Part shown: one piece after another, positions 1 to 5,968 of the stretch | Numbering within the stretch: the first letter of the stretch is position 1 | Layout of the letters: each line of letters opens with the position of its first letter | Source: Gammaproteobacteria bacterium | GTDB taxonomy: Bacteria; Pseudomonadota; Gammaproteobacteria; Arenicellales; JAOTYS01 | DNA length: 7,156 nucleotides | Assembly (NCBI GenBank): GCA_029861795.1 | Contig: JAOTYS010000242.1 | Span: 1-7,156, forward strand | Reading direction: 5' to 3' | Notes under the pieces: model-generated | Seen by the model: only the letters and a program-made list of their open reading frames with translations | Told to the model about the DNA's origin: nothing | Databases searched by the model: none | Translations under genes and position numbers: made by a program

Positions 1-72
1 TGGGATGATGTATGTCAGGAGCGTGACGAAGGGTTACTCACAATGAAGTATTCTAGCAACAGAGTTCAATAA
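1..72 (+). CDS. Possible 3' end of an upstream gene (partial)
   Basis: The first frame is open from the left edge to a TAA at 70-72, giving 23 residues that end in YSSNRVQ. The stop lies 21 bases before the ATG of the next gene, the spacing expected inside an operon. That is the only support: 23 open codons can arise by chance, and the residues match no family I recognise. A second frame is open only to a TGA at 44-46. Sequence left of the window would settle it. Confidence 0.33.
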   Translation, partial: WDDVCQERDEGLLTMKYSSNRVQ

Positions 73-80
73 GCTGATTT

Positions 81-84
81 GGAG
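81..84 (+). promoter_or_regulatory. Ribosome binding site that decides the start of the FkbM-like gene
   Basis: GGAG at 81-84 sits nine bases before the ATG at 94, normal Shine-Dalgarno spacing. The same frame could begin five codons earlier at a TTG (79-81), but that codon has no purine-rich site in front of it and would itself overlap the GGAG. This favours the ATG at 94. Confidence 0.55.
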
Positions 85-93
85 ATCGATCAG

Positions 94-888
94 ATGCTGC
101 GCAAAGTCGCACGTTCCCTAACGCCAAGACGATGGCACCTACATCGTTTGTTTGAGCAATATATCAATGATGTGCCTAATATGCGCGTCTTGAGTGGACC
201 ATTCGAGGGTATGCGTTATGGAAGGGAAAGTCATGGCAGCACCTATTTACCTAAGATTTTGGGAACCTATGAAAAGGAGCTCGCTGGCGAAATTGAAAGT
301 GTCGTCTCAGATAATCCTGATTCAGTTATCATTCTGGGTGCCGCCGAAGGCTACTATGCGGTGGGTTTTGCACTTCGCCTATCGGAGTCAAAGATTATCG
401 CGTTTGAGGCCTCTATGGATGCGAGAGTTTGGATAAATGAATTGGCGCTTATTAATGGCGTACACGAAAGAGTACAGATAAACGGAATTGTGGATTTTGC
501 AGGTCTGCGGACAGCTTTGGATGAGAACACTAAGCGCAAATTCTTACTCGTAGATATCGAAGGGAGCGAAGCGATACTGTTGGATCCCCAGGTATTGCCA
601 AAACTGCGGCATGCCCGAATTCTCGTAGAATTGCATGAGTTTCATATACAGGGGGTAAGGAACATACTTCGCGATCGATTCGATACTACACACTCCATTG
701 ATGAAATTTCGGCACGGTCTCGAAGAAATGACGACTTACCCATCACGTTAGGTGGTTGGCGACGGCGAGTGTTTAACGGTACTGCGCTGCAAGCCATGAA
801 TGAACGAAGGCCGCAAGGAATGTCGTGGTTAAGCCTGTCTCCGATAGAAGAGTCGGTCGTGGGGGATAGAGCAAATTGCCGTTGCTAA
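94..888 (+). CDS. FkbM-like SAM-dependent methyltransferase family protein
   Basis: This 264-residue protein (numbered from the ATG at 94) looks like a class I S-adenosylmethionine methyltransferase of the FkbM type, often found in polysaccharide clusters. The order seen is: a PFEGMRYG segment (about 36-43) and LGTYEKEL (56-63), which I associate with a subgroup of these proteins; the SAM-binding glycine loop GAAEGYYAVG (82-91); an acidic strand end, AFE (103-105), expected to hold the cofactor ribose; VDIEGSE (153-159), the FkbM-type DxEGxE motif; and LVELHE (177-182). The C-terminus ending in MSWLSLSP looks complete. There is no signal peptide or membrane segment, so it should be cytoplasmic. 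Known FkbM-type enzymes O-methylate hydroxyls, so methylation of a sugar in the glycan is the natural guess, but the acceptor is inferred. A TTG start at 79 (269 residues) is possible but less likely. A 109-base spacer separates it from the glycosyltransferases. Confidence 0.85.
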   Translation: MLRKVARSLTPRRWHLHRLFEQYINDVPNMRVLSGPFEGMRYGRESHGSTYLPKILGTYEKELAGEIESVVSDNPDSVIILGAAEGYYAVGFALRLSESKIIAFEASMDARVWINELALINGVHERVQINGIVDFAGLRTALDENTKRKFLLVDIEGSEAILLDPQVLPKLRHARILVELHEFHIQGVRNILRDRFDTTHSIDEISARSRRNDDLPITLGGWRRRVFNGTALQAMNERRPQGMSWLSLSPIEESVVGDRANCRC

Positions 889-923
889 GCGGTCTGACCA
901 CTTACAAGCGATCCTATTCGGTG

Positions 924-943
924 TTGAAGATGGTCATCTTCGA
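924..943. other. Short inverted repeat in the 889-997 spacer
   Basis: GAAGAT (926-931) and ATCTTC (936-941) are perfect reverse complements around a GGTC loop, and a U-G plus a U-A pair can extend the stem to eight pairs. No T-run follows, so it does not look like an intrinsic terminator. It may be a weak RNA hairpin or chance. I see no convincing -35/-10 pair in the rest of the spacer. Confidence 0.3.
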
Positions 944-997
944 AGTTAGTTCGGTTCCAAGATTCACTAGGCGCTAACGTACTGCGACTTCTCACCA

Positions 998-2338
998 TTG
1001 TCTACCAAAACAATCCTTTTTATCGTTCCCGGGGCATATCCGCTTGGCGGTATCGCGACCTGGCTGGACTACATTGTGCCGGGAGTCGAATGTGCGGGTT
1101 TTCACGCAGTTGTGGGTCTAGTCGATGGGGTTCATCATCAGGCTGACAAATATTTGTCGAGACACCCTTTTAGAAACCATGTCAAGATCAGAAATCAGAC
1201 AGGTACTAAGGAAGGAAGAATCAGGAAGCTGCAAAGAGTTCTTGCCGATCAGCAAGCTGATCTGATTGTTGTTGTGAATATACCGGACACTTATCTTGCG
1301 GTGGAGCGGTTAGATAGCAAGTGGCAAACCAATGTAAAGGTTGTGATGACAATGCACGCCATACAACAGGACATGTTATGTGATATCAGGCGATACAAAC
1401 ACGTGATAGACGCCGTGGTGTGCACTAATAGGCTAGGATGTGCGTTGGCGATCGAGTACGCCGAAATGATTGAGGATGGAACGTACTATGCGCCCTATGG
1501 GGTGAGCGTGGGGTCTGAACCTTTAAAATCGAAGCCGAATGACATACTCCGTATCGTGTATTCAGGTCGCTTTGAGCCGGTTCAGAAGCGCGTCAGAGAT
1601 ATTCCGCGAATTTTGAACAAACTCAATTCGTTGAACTTTGGCTATGAGTTTGTGTTTGTCGGGGCTGGCGCAGAGGAAGAACATTTGAGGAACGCACTTA
1701 AAGGTCCCGCGTTTGGAAAGAAAGTCAAGTTTCTTGGAATACTTGCGCAGAAGGAACTCACGAAGCTATATCATAGGAGCGATATCTTGCTCGTAACGTC
1801 TGAGTGGGAAACTGGTCCTATGGTGGCGTGGGAAGCGATGGCTAATGGACTGGCACTCGTTTCTAGCGATTATGTTGGCTCAGGTCTAGAGCGCAGTCTA
1901 GTTAATGGTGAGAACGCATTGCTGTTCCCCGTGGGAGATGTAGAAAGAGCTGCTCACTGCCTTATCAGGCTAAGGTCTGCAAGCCTCTTTCGTCAAATAG
2001 CGAGCAACGGTTATCGCCTTGTAAGAAAAAGATATTCTGAACATCTATCCATTGAGCGGTGGTTGGATTCCTTTAACCGAATCCTTGAGAGGTCGAGCGA
2101 ACGCAAGAGAGTGCAGGAGTCACGCCTGGAAGTAGCAGGTCGGCTGGACCGGCTGGTAGGGACGTCAAGCGCAGAGACTATACGATCCATGTTGAGGCGC
2201 AAATACATTCATGCTGAACCTGGAGGAGAGTGGCCGCATTCGCATAGTCGTAGCTCTGGAGACGAGACGTTTTTGGATTATGCACGGAGAGTTGACCGAG
2301 CCATTCAATCGGATGGAGTCGTTAGTATCGTGCACTGA
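998..2338 (+). CDS. Glycosyltransferase family 4 protein with C-terminal extension
   Basis: A 446-residue retaining glycosyltransferase with the GT-B fold, expected to move a sugar from a nucleotide sugar to a growing glycan in the cytoplasm. The N-terminal domain opens with ILFIVPGAYPLGGIATWLDY (about 6-25), whose glycine-rich loop is typical of the family. A His in TMHAIQQ (118-124) lies where GT4 proteins carry a conserved His. The donor-binding domain starts at IVYSGRFEPVQKR (186-198), continues with FVGAG (220-224) and FLGIL (245-249), and carries the EX7E signature, E271 to E279, in SEWETGPMVAWEAMANG. GENALLFPVGDVE (304-316) completes the usual fold. About 84 residues after position 362 are rich in Arg, Glu and Ser and match nothing I know. 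The start is a TTG: an in-frame stop at 968-970 leaves no other start before the conserved first strand, and no clear ribosome binding site precedes it. The stop overlaps the next ATG by one base (TGATG), suggesting coupled translation. Sugar specificity cannot be read. Confidence 0.92.
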   Translation: MSTKTILFIVPGAYPLGGIATWLDYIVPGVECAGFHAVVGLVDGVHHQADKYLSRHPFRNHVKIRNQTGTKEGRIRKLQRVLADQQADLIVVVNIPDTYLAVERLDSKWQTNVKVVMTMHAIQQDMLCDIRRYKHVIDAVVCTNRLGCALAIEYAEMIEDGTYYAPYGVSVGSEPLKSKPNDILRIVYSGRFEPVQKRVRDIPRILNKLNSLNFGYEFVFVGAGAEEEHLRNALKGPAFGKKVKFLGILAQKELTKLYHRSDILLVTSEWETGPMVAWEAMANGLALVSSDYVGSGLERSLVNGENALLFPVGDVERAAHCLIRLRSASLFRQIASNGYRLVRKRYSEHLSIERWLDSFNRILERSSERKRVQESRLEVAGRLDRLVGTSSAETIRSMLRRKYIHAEPGGEWPHSHSRSSGDETFLDYARRVDRAIQSDGVVSIVH

Positions 2339-3327
2339 TGACGAATCCCCTTGTATCTGTCCTGGTGCCAGTATTTAACAATGAGGAATTCTTGCACACC
2401 TCAATACAATCCCTTACTAGCCAGTCACTAGAAGAATTTGAAGTGATCATAGCAGATGACAATAGCGGGGACGAAAGTATGGCCGTATCATCGAAATTAA
2501 TCGGGAGCGATCCCAGATTCCGTTTTATTTTTGGTCAAATGCATTGTGGAATGACTCGTAATTGGAATCGAGCACTGCGGGAAGCTACCGGAAAGTATAT
2601 TGCAAAGCTTGATGCTGATGACGCATTCGCACCGCGCACATTGGAGCTGTTGGTCAAGGAAATGGAACAGACTCCCGATACACGCGCTACCTTTTGTCGC
2701 ACGGTGATCTGTGATGAAAATCTTGAACCAATGTCCTGTTATAGAGGAGATCAAGGATTCTTATTGCAAGGGCTGGATCCACTAAGTCATCATTTAGAAT
2801 ATGGGCACCGTTGGTATAAGATGTGCTTTGACGATATTCAGCTATGGCATTCGAACGCGCTTCTGTATAGAAAAGATTATTTGGTGGGACTTGGTGGATG
2901 GGACGAAAAATGGAGTTGCGCTGCCGATACGGACTTGATACTTCGTACGCTGGAGAAGAATGATAGCGTGGCTCATATTCCATATGCCGGTGTGAAATAC
3001 CGAATACGAGAAGGCTCAGTTAGTAATACATTCCGCAAGAGAGGTTGGTTAGCAATTGAGGGTACCGTATTACATTTGCTTTCCTTGGTTCGTTACTCGC
3101 GCTCTGGTGGGCGTTTGGATTTTCATCTTCGAAAGGCATGGTGGCGGTTCTGGAAGAATTTCCAAGATCTGGTTTCATCTGACCAAGAAGAGATGTCTGG
3201 TTATCCAGATGCTATACGTTTACATCTAAGCGATGAAGTAAAGAACTCTGTCAGGCCACCGATGAGGGTATTGCTAGAGGGCATTGTGCGACAAAGGTTG
3301 TGGGAGTTAAAACAGGTAGGGCAATGA
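2338..3327 (+). CDS. Glycosyltransferase family 2 protein
   Basis: A 329-residue inverting glycosyltransferase with the GT-A fold, probably adding one sugar to the lipid-linked repeat unit. Seen in order: the first strand VSVLVPVFNN (6-15); IIADDNSGD (37-45), whose Asp residues bind the nucleotide; NWNRAL (75-80); the metal-binding DxD motif within LDADD (91-95); GGWDEKW (186-192) followed by AADTDLILR (195-203), in the position of the acidic catalytic-base motif of GT2 enzymes; and YRIREGSVS (221-229), a common closing segment. The C-terminal 100 residues are Trp- and Arg-rich (KAWWRFWKNF, 266-275), perhaps for acceptor or membrane-surface contact, but I see no membrane helix. The ATG overlaps the TGA of the preceding gene by one base. 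Donor and linkage are unknown. Confidence 0.92.
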   Translation: MTNPLVSVLVPVFNNEEFLHTSIQSLTSQSLEEFEVIIADDNSGDESMAVSSKLIGSDPRFRFIFGQMHCGMTRNWNRALREATGKYIAKLDADDAFAPRTLELLVKEMEQTPDTRATFCRTVICDENLEPMSCYRGDQGFLLQGLDPLSHHLEYGHRWYKMCFDDIQLWHSNALLYRKDYLVGLGGWDEKWSCAADTDLILRTLEKNDSVAHIPYAGVKYRIREGSVSNTFRKRGWLAIEGTVLHLLSLVRYSRSGGRLDFHLRKAWWRFWKNFQDLVSSDQEEMSGYPDAIRLHLSDEVKNSVRPPMRVLLEGIVRQRLWELKQVGQ

Positions 3328-3332
3328 AGGGG
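3327..3332 (+). promoter_or_regulatory. Ribosome binding site for the second GT2 gene
   Basis: AAGGGG, beginning on the last base of the preceding stop codon, lies seven bases before the ATG at 3340. It is the clearest Shine-Dalgarno match in the window and supports that start. Confidence 0.6.
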
Positions 3333-3339
3333 TCGTTAG

Positions 3340-4353
3340 ATGAGTAATGACCCTCAATCAAACGGAAACATCGTTCCTGGGCTGGTTAGTACAATAATCC
3401 CTGTATATAACAGACCTGTCTTGCTTGAGGAGACGGTCAATAGCGTTCTGGGACAATCTTACCGACCAATCGAAATCATCATTGTAGATGACGGATCCGA
3501 GGATAAAGAGACGCCTAAGCTCATCGAAGACTTTACCAGATGCCGACCTGATCTCATAAAAGCAGCGATACAAGATAATCAAGGGCCGGGTGCTGCTCGT
3601 GAAACCGGTCGAAAAATTGCCTCTGGTGAATTCATTCAATATCTTGATTCGGATGATTTGTTAGAACCGAAAAAATTTCAATACCAAGTAGAGCAACTGA
3701 GGAAGAATCCTCATTGTGGCGTTTCCTACTGCGTAACAAAACGTCCTTATTGTTCAACGCCGGATGAACCTTGGTTAAGAACAGGACAATCATTCCGCAG
3801 AATATTACCGGATTTCCTAATCAACCGGGGCTGGGCGACACTTTCACCGTTGTGGCGGAGAACCGCCTGTGATCAGATCGGTCCTTGGAAGAAATTTAGT
3901 GTTATGGAAGATTGGGAGTACGATTGTAGAGCAGGATTGTTGGGTATAGACGTAATACATTGCCCGGAACCATTGGCTGTTGTTAGAGATCATGGGGCAT
4001 CTAGAGCGAGTGGTCTGGGTAGGGGTTTTGATCGAGTCATTACTCAAGATTATTTTCTTGCACACGAGTCAGTATTTTGCTTGTTGAAGCATTACGATAT
4101 TGCACTTGGCAAAGAGTTTAGTCATTTGTTCGGTAGAAAGCTGTTTTGGATAGCAAGAATGTGTGCACGGCATGATTTAGTAAGAGAGGCGAGAATTGCG
4201 ATTGAGATGGCCATAGAGATGTTACATCCAAAAACGACGTTCGATATAAGATTGTTCAAAATCGGTGTGAGTTTGTTTGGTTGGCAGACTGCAGCCCGAA
4301 TTGCGGAAAACAGTCGAGAAAAGTTGCAGGCCATTCCATTTCGATTCAATTAA
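3340..4353 (+). CDS. Glycosyltransferase family 2 protein
   Basis: A 337-residue GT-A fold glycosyltransferase. The catalytic domain shows VSTIIPVYNR (16-25), IIIVDDGSED (46-55), NQGPGAARETG (80-90) and the DxD-type YLDSDD (101-106), followed by MEDWEYDCR (189-197), the ED motif that supplies the catalytic base in this family. About 14 residues precede the first strand, a little longer than usual, but the start is fixed by a good ribosome binding site. The C-terminal third (about 235-325) reads as a helical domain with RKLFWIARMCARHDL and alternating Ala, Ile and Glu; it has no long enough hydrophobic run for a membrane anchor. It lies 12 bases after the preceding GT2. The two share only family-level motifs, so they do not look like a recent duplication. 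By my hand count it is about 44% G+C, lower than the next gene. Donor and acceptor cannot be read. Confidence 0.92.
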   Translation: MSNDPQSNGNIVPGLVSTIIPVYNRPVLLEETVNSVLGQSYRPIEIIIVDDGSEDKETPKLIEDFTRCRPDLIKAAIQDNQGPGAARETGRKIASGEFIQYLDSDDLLEPKKFQYQVEQLRKNPHCGVSYCVTKRPYCSTPDEPWLRTGQSFRRILPDFLINRGWATLSPLWRRTACDQIGPWKKFSVMEDWEYDCRAGLLGIDVIHCPEPLAVVRDHGASRASGLGRGFDRVITQDYFLAHESVFCLLKHYDIALGKEFSHLFGRKLFWIARMCARHDLVREARIAIEMAIEMLHPKTTFDIRLFKIGVSLFGWQTAARIAENSREKLQAIPFRFN

Positions 4354-4367
4354 ACTGCTTCATACCC

Positions 4368-5303
4368 TTGTTGCCGGAACAGCTAACAGTTGCGATCCCA
4401 ACGTTCGAGCGAGGCGAGTATGTAATTGAAACTGTCAGAGAGTTGCAGCGGCAGACCCGACGAGCTGGAGAAATACTGGTTGTCGATCAAACAGCGCAGC
4501 ATCCTCGACATGTAGACGGGCAATTGGAACAATGGCATGCGCGCGGCGACATTGTTTGGATTCGTTTGAGTAAACCATCTGTACCTATGGCGATGAATCA
4601 GGCGTTACTCCGCGCGAAGTATGCCACGGTGTTATTCCTGGACGATGACATCGTTCCGAGTGCGAGCCTCATAGAAGCACATACGACCAACTACGTACAA
4701 GATAGGGCATGGGCTGTCGTTGGACAGATATTACAACCGGGCCAATCGCCTGAGTTGGGGAATGTAGCGAGACCAAAGCGGCCCAAGAACCTATGGGAAG
4801 ATCTGGATTTTCCGTTTAATGGTAATAGGAGGCAAGAGGTCGCAAACTGCATGGCAGGAAATTTCTCGGTGCGGAGAGATAGGGCACTCCAAGTCGGAGG
4901 ATTTGATGAAAATTTTATTGGTGTCGCCTATCGTTTCGAAACTGAGTTTTGTCGTCGTTTGCTTCAGCAGGGAGGAACAGTCGTGTTTGAGCCGAAGGCC
5001 TCTATTCGGCATTTACAGGCCGCGAGTGGTGGATCTCGTGCTCGCGTCGATCAACCCCTTCGGAGTTCTCAACCTGACCACTCGGTCGGAGACTACTACT
5101 TCGCACTGCGCCAAGGTGTTGGAGTGGAGAAATATAGTTATACGGTTAATCGGATGTTCCGTTCTGTACGGACGACGTATCATCTCAAACATCCGTGGTG
5201 GATTCCGGTCAAGCTTGTAGGCGAATGTCGCGGGTTGTTGCTTGCGCGGCGAATGGCTAGACGAGGACCGTCCCTCTTGGTGAGCGACAACTGTCCAGTT
5301 TAG
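4368..5303 (+). CDS. Glycosyltransferase family 2 protein (start uncertain)
   Basis: A 311-residue GT-A glycosyltransferase when started at the TTG at 4368. Numbered from there: TVAIPTFERG (7-16), VVDQTAQ (38-44; a VDQ variant of the usual VDDGS seen in some GT2 subgroups), LFLDDDIVPS (89-98, DxD metal site), NCMAGNFSVRRD (160-171), and FETEFCRRL (190-198), in the catalytic-base position. RHLQAASGGSR (214-224) and HSVGDYYFALRQG (238-250) are conserved-looking segments of this subgroup. The frame stays open back to a TTG at 4281, but those 29 extra residues overlap the previous gene by 73 bases, are Cys- and Ser-rich and precede the natural first strand. TTG at 4368 or the adjacent TTG at 4371 leaves a gap of 14-17 bases and fits the family. 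Neither has a clear ribosome binding site, so readthrough coupling from the upstream gene is plausible. It is richer in G+C (about 52% by hand count) than its neighbour. Sugar specificity is unknown. Confidence 0.88.
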   Translation: MLPEQLTVAIPTFERGEYVIETVRELQRQTRRAGEILVVDQTAQHPRHVDGQLEQWHARGDIVWIRLSKPSVPMAMNQALLRAKYATVLFLDDDIVPSASLIEAHTTNYVQDRAWAVVGQILQPGQSPELGNVARPKRPKNLWEDLDFPFNGNRRQEVANCMAGNFSVRRDRALQVGGFDENFIGVAYRFETEFCRRLLQQGGTVVFEPKASIRHLQAASGGSRARVDQPLRSSQPDHSVGDYYFALRQGVGVEKYSYTVNRMFRSVRTTYHLKHPWWIPVKLVGECRGLLLARRMARRGPSLLVSDNCPV

Positions 5304-5305
5304 GC

Positions 5306-5968
5306 GATGGGCTTCGGGGCATGACTTGCCATAGTCATATCCCATCCCCACTCAACACCATCCCTATGTTCCCAGCCTTGATTGGAATTCCAGGGATCAG
5401 GACGAAGGCGTTTGATGCTAGTCGCTGTGGCGCCATAATTACACTGGGCAACCAAAATGAGAGGTATTCCGTTACGAGAACAAATGGAATTGCCACTGGT
5501 GGCTCGTGATTTGAGAGACAAATTGTAACCACAGGTTTTTTGAATCAGCAGAAGCTGCCATCGGTACCGCACGCCGCGGATGTGTTGCAGTGACATCAAG
5601 TCTTGACAATCACCCTTGTCAGTTGTCGAGTCATTGGTTATCGGTCACCCGATAGTTGCGTCCGATGGAGCCGGTTGTGTGGGTGCGAGTGATACTTCTC
5701 GTGCGGGTGTTAATGTAGTGATATATGCATGCGGCATAACTCGCGTTCTGGCGAACACGATTTGGCGACTGGAGGCAAGTGTGAGGCTAAGAAAAAAATG
5801 GCTCTAGCCTCCAGGAAAATTTCGATCACTCAGGACATTGGTGTTGCCGCAAGAACTGTAGTCGAACCCTTGTGTTGGATCCATAGAAGATGCCGTTCCC
5901 TATGGTATGACGTTGATGATAAGGTGGTCACTGAGTGTAGGGAATCACATGCTGGAAAGTTAACGTGA
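5306..5968 (+). pseudogene. Decayed glycosyltransferase family 4 gene, multiply frameshifted and truncated
   Basis: No frame is open through this stretch, yet conserved GT4 motifs follow one another in the right order across frames. Readable pieces are: IPLREQMEL...ARDLRDK (about 5466-5522); VTTGFLNQQKLPSV..AADVL (5525-5587), the GF-NQ-LP segment before the active site; AVTSSLDNHP (5587-5615); SVVESLVIGHPIVASDGAG, then GVNVVIYACG and LRKK (5619-5798), which matches the donor-binding region; and MALASRKISITQD...VVEPLCWIHRR (5798-5890), the C-terminal helix. Each junction (about 5520, 5587, 5613 and 5792-5798) is repaired by adding one base. Further upstream, LRGMTCHSH and FDASRCGAIITLGNQNERY (from about 5312 to 5470) probably come from the N-terminal domain, less surely. 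An intact GT4 needs about 1.1 kb, so roughly 40% is missing. The last frame ends at 5966-5968, overlapping the next gene's GTG start by four bases (GTGA), the mark of a former coupled operon member. No intact gene was seen here. Confidence 0.8.

Noticed and set aside
924..943. Inverted repeat in the spacer as an intrinsic terminator after the FkbM-like gene.
   Set aside because: The stem is AT-rich and short and no T-run follows it.
2338..4353. The two neighbouring GT2 genes as a tandem duplication.
   Set aside because: They share only the generic GT2 motifs; intervening sequence and C-terminal parts differ.
4819..5220. A 133-residue + strand open frame inside the third GT2.
   Set aside because: It is fully inside a gene with clear GT2 motifs in another frame, and its own translation resembles nothing.
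5321..5338. ATGACT/AGTCAT inverted repeat just after the third GT2 as a terminator.
   Set aside because: Only six pairs with a six-base loop and no T-run, and the operon seems to continue through it.
5013..5599. Open frames on the - strand (5013-5351, 112 residues; 5300-5599, 99 residues).
   Set aside because: They lie opposite the intact GT2 and the GT4 remnant, have no recognisable motif, and are low-complexity mirrors of those genes.
5790..5800. A7 run in the phase of a classic -1 slippery heptamer (A AAA AAA) that would join the last two pieces of the GT4 as programmed frameshifting.
   Set aside because: The phase fits, but at least three other frame breaks upstream lack slippery heptamers and the N-terminal half is mostly missing, so frameshifting here could not yield a working enzyme.
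5616..5807. Calling 5616-5807 (63 residues) as a small gene of its own.
   Set aside because: Its residues are the donor-site section of a GT4 and continue into other frames on both sides, so it is a fragment of the pseudogene.
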